Assembly (NCBI RefSeq): GCF_020520425.1
Contig: NC_079492.1
Span: 145,855,861-145,919,860, forward strand
Length of the DNA: 64,000 nt
Source: Spinacia oleracea
Lineage: Eukaryota > Streptophyta > Magnoliopsida > Caryophyllales > Amaranthaceae
Reading direction: 5' to 3'
Positions 24,710-37,400 of this stretch are shown piece after piece. A program made the translations under genes and the position numbers. The notes beneath the pieces were generated by a model, which was not told where the DNA came from, did no database searches, and saw only the letters and a program-made list of their open reading frames with translations. Within the stretch, counting starts at the first letter, position 1. Each line of letters starts with the position of its first letter.

Positions 24710-25871
24710 GGATTTTTTTGTTTTAAAGGACTTTCTATAAACATGTTTGTGTGAGAAATGACCTTTTATAAGAAAAGTGACCATTTGGGACCTTAAACTT
24801 TTTTTTTTTTTTGTTGACTAAGACCAACTGCCGAAATATGTGAGTTGACTCTTGTTTCACCCATTGACTTGCACGCGTGGCCACCAGAAACCAACACGTG
24901 GCATTAAATGTAAAAAAAAATTAATAAAAAATCCCAAATTCCCTCCAAAACCATAACTGACCCCATTGTTAACTAAAACCCCCCCAAAAAAATAGTTTCT
25001 CTCTCCTCTACTTTCCCTTGACGCCATTGATAGCTTCAGAGAAACTTCGAAGCAACAACAACAAGTACCTTCTCCGGTAGAATTACGCACCAGGGAATGT
25101 GATTAACACCAACCCGAATTAGGTTTGTGTTTTTCCCTCTCAAATTCTTCCCTAATTTTTTGAATTTTGCCTCACAAGAATTAGGGTTTTTCAATTTTTC
25201 CTAAAAACGATTTGGGGGTTTTCTGATTCTTAATGTTTGTGTGCTTTAGGATGTATTTGTCTCAACAAAAAGAGAAAATTTGTGCTTGTGGGTTTCCGTT
25301 GTACAAAGAACATTGTGGACAAATGAGAAAATGACGTCTTTGCCTTTGTCCTTCTTTTTACCCTTTCTTTCACCCTTCTTCACCATTTTTACAGAATTTT
25401 CAGAGCACAAGGACAAAAGGACGAATATTAATAATTGGGAATCCTTTATGGGTTCTTGAGAACGATAGAGGAGAGAGAAATGACAGGGGAGAGAGATAAT
25501 TAAATGATTACCTGAACTTAAATTCGCTGAACTTAATTGAACATTGATGATGCTTCACCTTCCAAGCATTAATGGCGTCGAGGGAAAGCAGAGGAGAGAG
25601 AAGATATCGATTTTTTTTAGATTTAACAAATGAGGTCAGTTATGGTTTTGGAGGGAATTTGGGATTTTTTTTTTCCCAATTTAATGCCACCTTTCGGTTT
25701 CCGATGGCCACGTGTGCAAGTCAATGGGTGAAACAAGAGTCAACTCACATATTCCGGCAGTTGGTCTTAGTACAAAAACAAAGTTTAAGGTCCCAAATGA
25801 CCACTTTTCTTATAATAGGTCATTTCTCACACAAACATGTTTATAAAAGGTCCTTTTAAACAAAAAAATCA
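24710..25871. mobile_element. Foldback Mutator-like element with ~330-bp inverted repeats
   Basis: Ends GGATTTTTTTGTTTTAAAGG and TGATTTTTTTGTTTAAAAGG are inverted, and pairing continues for about 330 bp (to about 5' 25040 and 25570). The 9-bp flank TTTAGATTA is identical at 24701-24709 and 25872-25880. The arms share the phrases GTCAACTCACATATTCCGGC and GGCCACGTGTGC (with one or two changes). No transposase. The terminal pattern (GGATTTTTT..., then AAAGGACC and an ACGTGGC-like motif) recurs in the element at 50881-51667, so these are one family or close kin. Confidence 0.9.
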
Positions 25872-26358
25872 TTTAGATTATGATATTAATTATGATATTC
25901 TATCTCGTTTAATTGGTTCGTGTAATTTACTCTATTTCGTTTTGTAATTTGTTGGAACAAACATTGTTAGAACTTATTTAATTTTCTCATAAATGATATT
26001 CGTTATCTAAATTAATCACATTAATTCCACTAATTACTTTTTCTATCTTTGGACCGCATGTTAAAACTTATTGTTGTAGCATTAATTTTAGGTATTGTGG
26101 CTAGGTTTTTTTTCACGAACGTGGAGGAGTTTGAAATCTCATAGGAGATGTCAATCTTTTCGCTTGTTATTGTACCTTCAAACTATTCATCGCACCTACA
26201 TTGTAACATATTTATGATTTTGTATTGTCTATTACAATAAATCTAATTTTAGCATACCATCTCTAGCATTTATCATGTTTCTTGCATTTACAATAAATCG
26301 TAAGTTCATGTCTTTTGCGTAATATTTATACAAAATAATTTTGTATACCTTGGGGGAT

Positions 26359-26390
26359 CGTGCGCGCTAGCGCACGGTCCAACAACTAGT
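26359..26390 (+). mobile_element. Helitron-like 3' end
   Basis: A perfect 7-bp stem (CGTGCGC, loop GCTA, GCGCACG) ends at 26376. Nine bases later comes CTAG followed by T. A short GC-rich hairpin about 10 bases before a CTRR end, with T outside, is the hallmark of a Helitron 3' terminus. I could not locate the matching 5' end, so the left limit is unknown; it may lie left of the foldback element. Confidence 0.55.
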
Positions 26391-26751
26391 TATCAATAAA
26401 ACTGTATAGTGAATTTTTCTTTTAGCAATTGCAAGCTTTGTAGTTTATTGTTGAAACTTCTAAATATCTAACACTACGACAGAAAATGCTTTTAATAGCG
26501 CTTAATAATGCTTTTAACAGCGCTTCTTGAAGCGCTGTTGATAGCTCCGCTATTAAAAGTAAAAGGTACCTTTAATAGTGCTTTTCAAAAGCGCTGTCAT
26601 ATGTTATGTTAGGATAATTCAAATGTTTATTTCATAGCACTTTATAAGCGCTATTAAAGAAACGATGTTAAAGGTTTTAAATTATTTTATAGTAGCGGGT
26701 GTATATGAAGCGATCAAAGTTATTTATATTTTATATATATATAGTAGCGGT

Positions 26752-26752
<1 letters not shown>

Positions 26753-26845
<93 letters not shown>
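26753..26845 (+). repeat. (TA)n microsatellite, ~46 units
   Basis: An uninterrupted TA dinucleotide run lies inside the CACTA element. The tyrosine-isoleucine reading frames over it are artefacts of the repeat. Confidence 0.97.
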
Positions 26846-26847
<2 letters not shown>

Positions 26848-28960
26848 AAATATACCTGAAAAATATTTCATTTATTGCCACACAATAGCACCATATATTG
26901 AAGAAAAGTAAATAGTTGAAAATTAATTTCCAAAACTCCATTAAAAGTATTTTTGCAATTGTCACCCTAGTAAAACTGATTACATAGATATAAAATAAAA
27001 TTCTAAATATTAAACTACGTAAATACATTAATTTAATAGACTTATGCTTTTTGGTTCCTTCAACATAACCTATCTATTATAGGGTCGCTGAACAACATAG
27101 TGCACTCATTCGGTTCTTACTTCGTCATTCTGCTCTGTCATAACTTGGAAACTGACAATCTGAAAAGTAAAACAATGGGGTATAAGTATCCATACATATA
27201 TAGAAAGGGAAAAAACCCAAAAGAATTACTATTATCATAAACAATAAGTGCCATACTTGAAGAAAAAAATTTGAACTTCACATTATAGGAATAGATTATG
27301 ATGCCGTTGGAAAAGAATTGCGGATAATGCCTTGCTGATTTACAGGGTAGTCTTAAACATTTCAGAGGTCCTATGCTATTCACAAAAATTGGGCCCCTAA
27401 ATTTAAAATATGTCCATTTTTTTCATTTTAACTATGTTAAATATGCAGTACAGTGTAAAAAAAAAAGTAGTACTTTATATTTTTTTGTTAAGAAAAACCA
27501 TACCAGGAGGCAAGAGAAACTGCAAAAGTTCTGACTTTTGACTTTCGAGTTAACAGATACTCCATATGAAGTTTCCATTCACAAATATTAGGTAGGAGAA
27601 GCTGTTGCAGCTCTAAACCTTTACATAACTGGGATGCAGAGCTAGGAGAAGCTGCTGCAGCTCTAAACCTTTACTACAAAAAAAAAAAAAACATCAGTAA
27701 TATATTCCATACATTTTCAGATCAAACCAATAAAATAATACGAAGTATATGAAATGCTTACTTGTATTTTTAACCATTTTGTGTTCATCATCAACTTTGT
27801 GGCAAACTCCCTTTCACTTTGAAATTGGAAAAGTGCTCTAAAGATAAACAAAAATTAAGACAAGACCATTAATTGATTATCATATAAAATTTAATTAAAG
27901 TCAAGCAATGGTTGTTAATTAAGCTCACTTACGTGTTAACGATATGATTTCAAGTAAATCCCCAAGGATGCATTTTTCGGTTCCTATAAATTCAAGAGTA
28001 ATATTATAATAACAAGAATAGACTGACTGACTAGCATCAACGAGTGCGTGGATGTGTTCAATTAAGAAGGTTTTTAAGTATGTAAGCACCCGTATCAGAG
28101 TAACACATGTAATATTTTGACAGAATCTGACAGTAGTTCACTCAAGGAACAAATAACGGTGGAAAATCAGTACATCAGATTGATTAGTAGCTAGATCAGT
28201 AGATCAGTATTTAATCAGCATTCAGAGCAGATCAATTATTCACATCAGCAGATCAGTATTTAATCGCATTCAGAGAAGATCAGTATTCACATCAGCAGAT
28301 CAGTAGATCAGTATGCAAAGGCAGCAGATCAGTATTCACAGCAGCATATAAGTAGATCAGCAGATTAATATTCACAACAGCATATTAGTAAATCGGTAGT
28401 CAGTATTCACAGCAGCATATCAGTAGAATAAATTAGCATAAAAAAGCAGAACACCACAATCACAGAAGAAAAAATTAGCATAAACAAGCAGACATATTAG
28501 CATAAACAAGTATAACAACACAATCATAGCCACTGGAGTGGTTTAAGTCCCTTCATATTTAGTAATGAAAGAGACAAATACGAACTCACTGAGAAACCAC
28601 TTCTATTTCCCAAAAATGATCTTTTAATCAATACATTCACCAGGAAGAAAATTCAGCTGGACTGACACTTGCTTAACTTCATGATTTCAGAAACTAATAG
28701 AGAAATTTAACCATGACTAAGTCATATACAGTAGAATATTAACAAGAACAGAAGAATCACCCCTGCAATAAAAAAACTACAGTCAATGGCTATTACCACA
28801 GGATTTCGTGCTTAGCTGAATACAAATCTAGGTTCACTGCGTTGTACTACCATCCTCCCCAAATTAGTTTATTTAGAGAGGGATCTAACCTTTAATATTT
28901 CTGAAAATATGCAAAGCAAAATTTCCTTAAGATAAAAAAAAAAAATGTTATAATCCTTAC

Positions 28961-29007
28961 CGTCTCAGCACGGATAAAACCTTTCTCAAAGCCAGAATGG
29001 ATAACTC
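28961..29007 (-). pseudogene. Captured exon of a YchF/Obg-like GTPase gene
   Basis: On the minus strand a 47-bp segment translates as G-VIHSGFEKGFIRAET. This matches the conserved C-terminal segment of YchF-type P-loop NTPases, where the usual form is AGVIHSDFEKGFIRAE. It is bounded by CAG at the 3' splice-acceptor side and GTAAGG at the donor side, so it came from genomic DNA with its introns. No neighbouring exon was recognised in the element. A GC-rich leader-like stretch, with a short ATG frame (MAAIKVGGDLGGG), lies upstream on the same strand at about 29770-29890. The piece is too short to act alone. Confidence 0.65.
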
Positions 29008-30327
29008 CTGCAGCTTAGCTTACAAGAGTTCTGCAGAGTACTTAGAAATAAGAACTAGGGGGAAATTAACCGAGATATGTAAACTTTACTAGGCATAGCT
29101 CACCACCTTGCCCTTTTAATTTATTTAAAATGTTCCTTCCCCTTTTAATTTACTAGGCATAGCTCACCACCTCTCCTCTCTTGACAACTTGTAGTTTCAA
29201 TCACCAAGGGCTAACTGTATTTCCAATTTCTTGATTATGGATTGTGTAACAATAAGAAAAGCACCTGGTATCACTGTTTAATTTGCAGATTATGCAACAT
29301 GGATTATTTCACAGTTTCAGGCTTTCAGCAAGTCATTTGTTTTGCATTGCATGACAGCAAAATACTCATGGAAACATGTCAAGAAGCAAAGAACCTTTAA
29401 AGATTGTAACACTCTTCTACCTTGATTGAGTAAAATCGAATGAAAGCAAACCTTTTGTCTGACTATAGATTATTTTGGTATGTGGAAAGAGAGATTTCAT
29501 TGATCAGGAAAGCAGTGAATAGTTCTTGCTATTTTGCTGGAGGATGAACTTCAATTCTGGGCGAGGAAGGGTTGTTTAGCAACCGCAAAACCCCAAAACC
29601 TATCATTAAACCCCATAACCCATAATTAAACCAACCATAATTGAATCCAAATCTCCTTCCCCACAAAACCAATTCAAGAAAATTAATTAACAATAATCCC
29701 AAATCTCATACGAAAATTAAGAACAACATAAATTAACAGAATTTCGCAAATTCTATGGAGATTACCTTGAAAATCGATTTCTCTGTCAGAATAAGAACCA
29801 CCGGACAAAGGAAACGCCGCCACCTAAATCTCCACCAACCTTAATCGCCGCCATCTAAATCTCCACCACCCTTAATCGCCGCCGCGTGAAGGATTGTGGT
29901 ACTGGTTTCGGCGTATATTGAGAGTCTTGAGATTTGAGGTTTCTGGTTTGGCAGTGTGAAGAAGCGAGGGAATTAAGCGGTTCTTTTTTATTGGTTTTTG
30001 TTATAATTGTTTTCCTTTTTTTTCTTATACGTTGTAATAGCGGTTTTTGAAAAAGCCCTATAATAACAATAGTTATATAATAGCGCGCTCGGTTAAATCG
30101 CTATAATATGTGCACATGTGACAGCGTTTTTCTTATAAGCGCTATGATATGTTATTTTTAATACGTTTGATAGCGATAGAGGCAAAAACGCTATTAAAAA
30201 AACGCTATTAAAAGCCATATTTGTAGTAGTGTAACTTTCAAGTGCATAAATGGCTTAATGACACTGAAGCAAAAGTACATTTCTCTTGATGTAATTTGAC
30301 CTTGTTTAGGGGAGGGGGAGATTATAG

Positions 30328-30800
30328 CCCAATACCTGAGATTTGGCACGACTACCCATCACCCTATAGAATGTACGGACAAATCCTAAAACATACTTCC
30401 TCCGTCTTTTAATACTCGCAACGTTTGTACTTTTACCACTATTCATATAATATACTTTGACTATTCGTAGTGTTTTTTATATAAGATAAAACATAGTCAT
30501 GTGAGATCTTGTTAAATTCGTCTCAATATGTATTTTCAAAATATCAACTTTTTATCATTTTTGCATAAAGAGAATTTAAGATATAAATGATCAAAGTTGT
30601 GCATTGGCATGCGTGTAACTAAGGAACGTTGCAAGTATTAAAAGACGGAGGAAGTATGTAGTCAATGTTATTGAATATAACGTCCCCGTTACCTGAGAAT
30701 GAACACGACTGTCCACTACCCTATTGAATGTACAGTCAAATTTCAAAACATATACAGATTCCAAAACATATACAGTTAACGTTATTGAATATACCTCTTC
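30328..30800 (+). repeat. ~95-bp direct duplication, one copy split by a MITE
   Basis: The stretch ACCTGAGATTTGGCACGACT...ACCCTATAGAATGTACGG...AAAACATA (30332-30395) resumes after the MITE as GTAGTCAATGTTATTGAATATA. The same series occurs again at 30692-30800 with moderate divergence. The MITE therefore landed in the first copy after the duplication, or was not copied with it. Confidence 0.65.
30396..30654. mobile_element. Stowaway-like MITE
   Basis: The ends CTTCCTCCGTCTTTTAATAC and the exact reverse complement on the right pair well, with TA on both sides (30394-30395 and 30655-30656). Pairing extends inward through the CGCAACGTT-like segment. No gene. Confidence 0.82.
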
Positions 30801-31424
30801 ATATGCGTTATGTGATTATATTTTCTTGTCAAAATTTGATAAGATTCATTAGTAACATACAAATCATATTTACTAAATATACAAACAATAATCGAATACT
30901 GGTCATGATGACTTCTAATGGATATTGGTCTATCACACCCCCTTGTTGGGTGGCTAGCTAAACTACCCCAAGTAAATCAATTAGCTAATACTAATCCAAC
31001 ACCTTAGTCTTTAATGGAATATCATTTGCAATTTGCTTTAAAATCATTGCTCACAACTTTTAAAAACTTTTAAATAGGGTAGACATTTGTTTACTCCCTG
31101 TTCTACATTTTTTCTTTTTTGAGAACAAACACTCTTTTATCTTCATGCGCTCATTCACCGATTTTTATATGATGTAAAATATCCAAGCACAATAATTTTT
31201 CAAACATATGAATCCAAAATTTACATTATATTAAATGTCCATTTTCATTTTTCTTCCTCAAAAATCCTTTTACTTCTTTCTTTATTTTCCCTTCCCTTTG
31301 TTTTCACTTCCTCCAGTAACTCAGCAGACAGCAGGAGTATAAATCCTACACACAACGCTTGGCGCGCATTTGAAAAGCGAAAGCACAACTGAGGTTTGAA
31401 GCAAAACAACTCTGAGTTGTGAAA

Positions 31425-34400
31425 ATGGAGGATGATGGAGAGAAATCAAGCTTTGTCATCGGCATGATTGAGAACAGAGCTAAAGAGGTATATCGCTCTC
31501 TCTCTCATTTTACAAAATTGCCACCAAGTTTTATCTTCAATCATCTGCAATTTCTTCTCGCTGTCGTAAATTTTGACGATTTAGGTTTTTGATAATCCTC
31601 GAATTTTAACTTTGCTGATTATACATTTGTTTGATCGCCGATTTAGGAACGCTTTCCACCGATTTTTTTTGAGAACTCTTGATTGCGACATGAATGCATG
31701 CGATTGCAAGTGTTAGAATTCGTTGCTAGTGTTAGCGTTGATTTTAATTAGTCTCTCAATTTGTGAGAGAGCGGAATGCGAACTTCAATGCGCACTATAC
31801 TTCAATTGTTGAAGAACTTTTTAAAGATTATCTAACTGTGTCTTGTACGCATGCGATTGCAAGTGTTACCACTTACAAATAGTTCCTAGAGTTAACGCAT
31901 TCACTTAGATTAGTCCCTCAATTTCGGAGAGAGCTGAATTATGAATTTTTAATGATGAATGCAAAATTCAACGCGCATTATAATTTATCAATCATACAAG
32001 CAATTTAGTATTTTCGAGTTGTTTGTATGATTTGTTTTCTTAAGTTTATTTTGTGGTAAAAAGTGGTTTATCAGATGAATTAGAAGATAGAGGTCGAGCT
32101 AAGAGTTTACCGTTTTTCTTAAGTTAGGTGAGAAGAAAATAGGCAGGTTAGATGCATTCAACTTGATAGTTAAGTGGAATAGTGACTGACTAATTAATGA
32201 CAGCAATGAACTTAACTGTTAGTGATAGAAGTAACTGATTCTGAGGAACTAGGGAAGTTTCTCCAGCTGTTTGTTTAGATCATCTAGGGTGTTTCTGCGA
32301 AGACTTTGCTCTTCAGGATTTCAACATTTCTCTGTCATTAATTTGGAAGTATTTCTTGTTTTATGTAATGACGGCTTTGGTTGAACTGTTCTTTGAGGAT
32401 TTTCTAAGTTTATTCATCTCCTCGAGGGGATGAAGGAGGGGGAAGTGACGAGGAAGGTGTTGGGGAGTCTGTTAGTTTGTAGTACTCCGTATAACTGTTA
32501 CCGTCAGAACAATAGTTTATGTGCGGACATGTCAGTTTGAGTTCTCAAGCTCGGAAGTTAGGGGATCATTGGAGTACAGTAGTTTGATGATCTATCAGAC
32601 TTCTTAAACCGATAAGATGTGTGTGAAAAGTATTCTTCCATTTGATTGGACAGGTAGGAGTTGCAGCTTTGGACTTGAGATCTGCAGCGCTTCACCTTTC
32701 TCAGTACATTGAAACCAGTAGTTCTTACCAGAATACCAAGACCTTGTTGCAATTTTATGACCCAATGTCGATTATTGTTCCACCTAACAAGTTGGCTCCT
32801 GATAGTATGGTTGGAGTGTCCGTAATTGTAGACAGATATTACTCTGCAAGCAAGAAGGTGATAGCCATTATTAATAACAGTCAACTTTTTCATATCTTCT
32901 GCACAGTTTTTGTTTTTGGATCTCAATTTCTAACGAAAAGTTTTTTTTGCAGATAATAATGGCCCGTGGCTGCTTTGATGACACCAAGGTTAAACAATCT
33001 TACCCCAAAAGTGCATTGAAATATCTAGATGATTGATTGATATTAACTTTTTACACTGGATAGTGGATAGTTGGATACCTATTTCTGATGACGCCTTTAT
33101 GGTCCAGGGAGCTGTCTTGGTCAAAAACTTGGCAGCAAAGGATCCCTCGGCCCTTGGTCTTGATAGTTACTACAAGCAATATTATCTTTGTTTGGCTGCA
33201 GCAGCTGCTACTATTAGATGGTAGTTTCAGTCCTCCAATTTTTTTCTGAATTTATCTTATATTTTATTCTATGCAAATTTTAAATCAAATCGAAATTCCA
33301 AAGACTTAATCTTCCATTTTTGCCTAGTTTCATTAACAATCATTCTCTTGAAGTTCATATAAACATGATGCACCCTTCTCAGTTTGATTGTGTTAGGAGT
33401 TCCCTTTCAAATATCATACGTAGTACATAAGATCCGGAAGAATAACTAATATTTGGATATTATTTGGGATGGATAATATAGTAGGTTTACTAGCTTTGAA
33501 TTTGATAATTTCTGTCGGACAAGGAGTTCTAGAATTCTATCAATGTCCAACAAGTAAGAGACTCGTCTTCTCTGTTTATGAAGTTTAACAATAGCATAAA
33601 TGTCAAAATCTCTCATTAAAATGAACTCCACGAACTTTCATTTCTATTTTGCTAAATTGTATAGATATGTGATCTTATGGAAGTACGTACCAAGATAAGA
33701 AAAAATGACAAGATTAGTTTTCCATTATAGATTTATTTTTTATATTCAGAAAATTATTGATCATACTTCAAAAGTCAACTATGATTTATTATAGGAATCA
33801 TCAAAAGTTACAGCTTGTCCTGTGATTTTGATTTCAGTGTGTCATAGACCATTATGTCAGCTGATCCTGTACTATTGTACTCTTCTGGTTTACATATATT
33901 CTACATATCTCTGTTACTTTTGTTCTTATCAAAGTCTCTCCCCTTCGCTATTTTCACGATTCTGGTACAGCAATGTAACCATTGGATGGAGACCTTGCTA
34001 TAATAGAGGGAGTATTTTTTTTTAATCAAGAAACAGAAGTAAAATGATGGAACATAAATCATTTGGTGTATGTAGGACTGGTATAGTAAATCGTAAAGCT
34101 TTGCAATGTGCTTTTTGAAGGAACCTAAGATGGCTTGAATAGCTTGTTGATAATAAACATGTACAACTGATTGGTCGTGCATTTGCACAAATTGGTGTTC
34201 CTAGAAAGGATCTTTCTGGTCTGCTAAAGAATTTATTTTGATGATGTACAGGATAGAAGGAGAGAAAGGGGTTGTTATAACTAATCATTCGTTATCGGTA
34301 TGCCTTCTGTCATTTTCTTTGATGATTTGCACGTTCCGTTTTTTTTTTATCTCCGTTGGAATTTGGAAAACGAGTTAATTGCATAGCTTTTTTTTCAAGA

Positions 34401-37400
34401 AAATCCAACTTTATGCAATTTCCGAAATATCTTTCTTTGTCATTTGGACTTGTCTAAATATGGAGTTAATTCAGAAGTTAAGAAAGAGAGAGTCCATTGA
34501 TGTGATTAATTTGATCAGTACTTCATGCTTCTGGTGCCTATTTATATTTTTTGATGAGAGGCAAATATATCACTCAGAAAGCTATTTGATGCTTCACAGT
34601 TATAGCACATTTTGCTCTGAATTCAACTTCCTCATTGGTGGTAGATAAACTCAGCTTTCACATCTTTTAATATTTCAGGTCACTTTTAATGGGTCATTTG
34701 ATCATATGAGTATCGATGCTACTAGGTATCTTATTGAATCTTTACATTCCTTGTCGATCTGGTGCTGTTCTCATGTAGGGAATTGGTATTTGTTGATCAG
34801 TACATTTTTAATGGTATTATGATAGACAATGCACATACATCATTAAGAACTATATTTTCTATGTGCGCAAATCTATCTAATTGGGGTGGCAGTCCCTGAT
34901 CTTTATAGTTTCAATGAGGTTATACCATTATATAAAACACTGACTGTGAACGAATGCTCAAAGGGTTCCTAAGTGTCTCAGTCTGGGAGCTATTTGCAAA
35001 AGCAAGGTTATTGATGATGGACGTTTGATTTTGGCACTGATCAACTGCATTCCATTTATAAATCATGATTTCAGAGATGAATATCTTTTTGCATTGCTCT
35101 TCCGTGCATAATATTTTCGTACTTATAATATTAAGCTGACACTTAAATCTCTGGGAATATTAACTTTTTGCATGTTATTACAGTGTGCAAAACTTGGAAC
35201 TCATTGAGCCATTGCATTCCAATCTTTGGGGCACAAGCAACAAGAAAAAAAGCCTCTTCGATATGCTTAAAACAACAAAAACCACAGGGGGGTACGCTTT
35301 CTATACTTTTGTTTGTCTATGCAGTATGCCTGATTAATGATACAAATATCAACATCTTTTTTCTAATTTTCTCCTCAAATTACTTGCAAAATTCCGATGA
35401 CCTTCATTATTAACTGCAAACTGTTGTTTTGGAGATGAGCATAAAAGTGAAAAGATATGATAGACCATGGAGATCTACTCTTCATTTACCTAACGGCTAC
35501 TAGCAGTTTGTCCATGTTAGTTACACTGTTTCCATACATATTCAAGTCAGTGGTCTATTTCCTAAATGAAGCATGGATCTGAAAAGTATCAATGTATCAT
35601 AAATCAGTATTTCGAAGGCTAGTGTGTTATGTTGATTACCTTTGCAAAAAGAAAATATATTACTCCCTCCGTCCCAGATTAGTTGTTACACTTTCCTTTC
35701 TCGTCCGTCCCAGATTAGTTGTTACACTTCTAAATTAGGAATGACCCCACAATTATTATATTGTCTTTCTCTTCCCACTAACTTTTTTTTGTCCCCACAC
35801 CCTCTCTCATTCAATTAAAAAAATACCCCCACTTACTCCTATCACATCTACTTTTTCAATAAAATAACAATTGATAACCAAACAACTACTTATCACCTAA
35901 AACTTTGTGCAAAGGTAAGTGTAACAACTAATCTGGGACGGAGGGAGTATAACTGTATAGACAAGAGAGAGAGAGGGGTATCTGATCAAAAGGCCATCAG
36001 ACAAAACAATGTTGGTTAATCTTGTGCAATTTCACTATACATGTAATTAATCATGAACGTCTATGGTTTTCCTCTTTATCTGCTCTTATTTAGTGTAGTT
36101 TTCTGTTTATGCAGCACTAGACTACTCCGCGCAAATCTTCTGCAACCACTGAAGGACATTGAAACTATAAATGCTCGTCTAGATTGCCTGGTTAGTGTTA
36201 TATGCTAGTGTTTGCAACTAACATTTAGTAATACGATTGTCTTTAAAATTGAGTTTTCTGTGAACTTTGCTCTTTTACAATTCTATGTAGGAGCAGATTA
36301 GTGCATCATTACCTTTTTATATGTATTGGCATCTTTTTCATCGTCAGATAAACAAACATTGGACATTGAATACTTAAACAGGCATCTCTACAGACTCCCC
36401 CTCTTGTCTCAAAATTTTTGTTGATACTAGTTGACAAGAAAAACCTCGACCATAAGAAAGAAGTGTGAGAATGTTCCGTAAAGCTCCAGAAACCTAAAAG
36501 TTCCCTGATCATGTAGATTCTTAGACCGTTCTAAGAGTCCTAACTTTCCAAACTCTAAGAAAGCGTTACATGTTGGGATTTCCTGTTCAATGAGCTTTGA
36601 AATGACATATCACACATCCAAAACCAATTAGAAAGTGAAAGGTATGAGTTAGTTATCGAAACTGAGCCAAATCAGACACCTTCTTACTTACACCTTCTTA
36701 CTCTTCTGACCACTCTGTACCTTTCTCCACATTCGAAACAAAATTTTCTCAAATAACAATCTCCTTGACCTTTCTACTTTGTTGCCTTTTCAAACAAGTT
36801 CATTGCTGTATCTCTTGACAGTTCAGTTTCTACTCGTTTCTAGTGGATTGTGTGTCCTGAACCCTATCGTTGACATGAATCTTTTTTTTCCCATGATTTA
36901 CATCTAGGATGAATTGATGAGCAATGAACAGCTTTTCTTTGGACTGTCTCAGGTTCTTCGCAAATTTCCAAAAGAAACTGGTAAGAAAATAAGAGCAGTT
37001 ATATATTTCTTTTTGTTCAGATGTTCATTGAATTGCAAATGATTTAATAATTGACTCATTTTGATGTCTATATTCAGATAGAGTACTATGTCACTTTTGC
37101 TTCAAGCCAAAAGTCACAAACAAGGTCTTGGCTGGTGACAGTGCTAAAAAGAGCCAAATAATAATATCAAGCATTATACTTCTCAAAACTGCTTTAGATG
37201 CCTTGCCGCTACTCTCCACGGTAAATTGTAATGCTTTAATAATTAATAGTATAACTTGTGCACTTGAACTTCTGCTAATCATTCATTGCTTCAGGTACTA
37301 AAAGATGCAAAAAGCTTTCTTCTTGGAAACATCTACAAGTCTATAAGTGAAAATGAAAAATATGCACTCATCAAACAAAGGTATTGCAAATTCTTTTATG

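Larger units (their letters stand above)
26472..30231. mobile_element. Non-autonomous CACTA (En/Spm-type) element, 3.76 kb
   Basis: The left end CACTACGACAGAAAATGCTT pairs with the right end, whose reverse is CACTACTACAAATATGGCTT. Both continue TTTAATAGCG. A TAA triplet flanks each side (26469-26471 and 30232-30234), the 3-bp duplication of CACTA elements. Subterminal regions repeat TAGCG(C/T)TT motifs in both directions (26495-26660 and 30035-30215), the expected transposase-binding zone. No transposase or TNPD-like frame is visible. The interior includes a (TA)n run, degenerate CAGATCAGTA repeats (28190-28440) and a captured gene exon at 28961-29007. Confidence 0.9.

Noticed and set aside
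26665-26911. Reading frames of repeated Ile-Tyr
   Set aside because: They come entirely from the (TA)n microsatellite inside the CACTA element.
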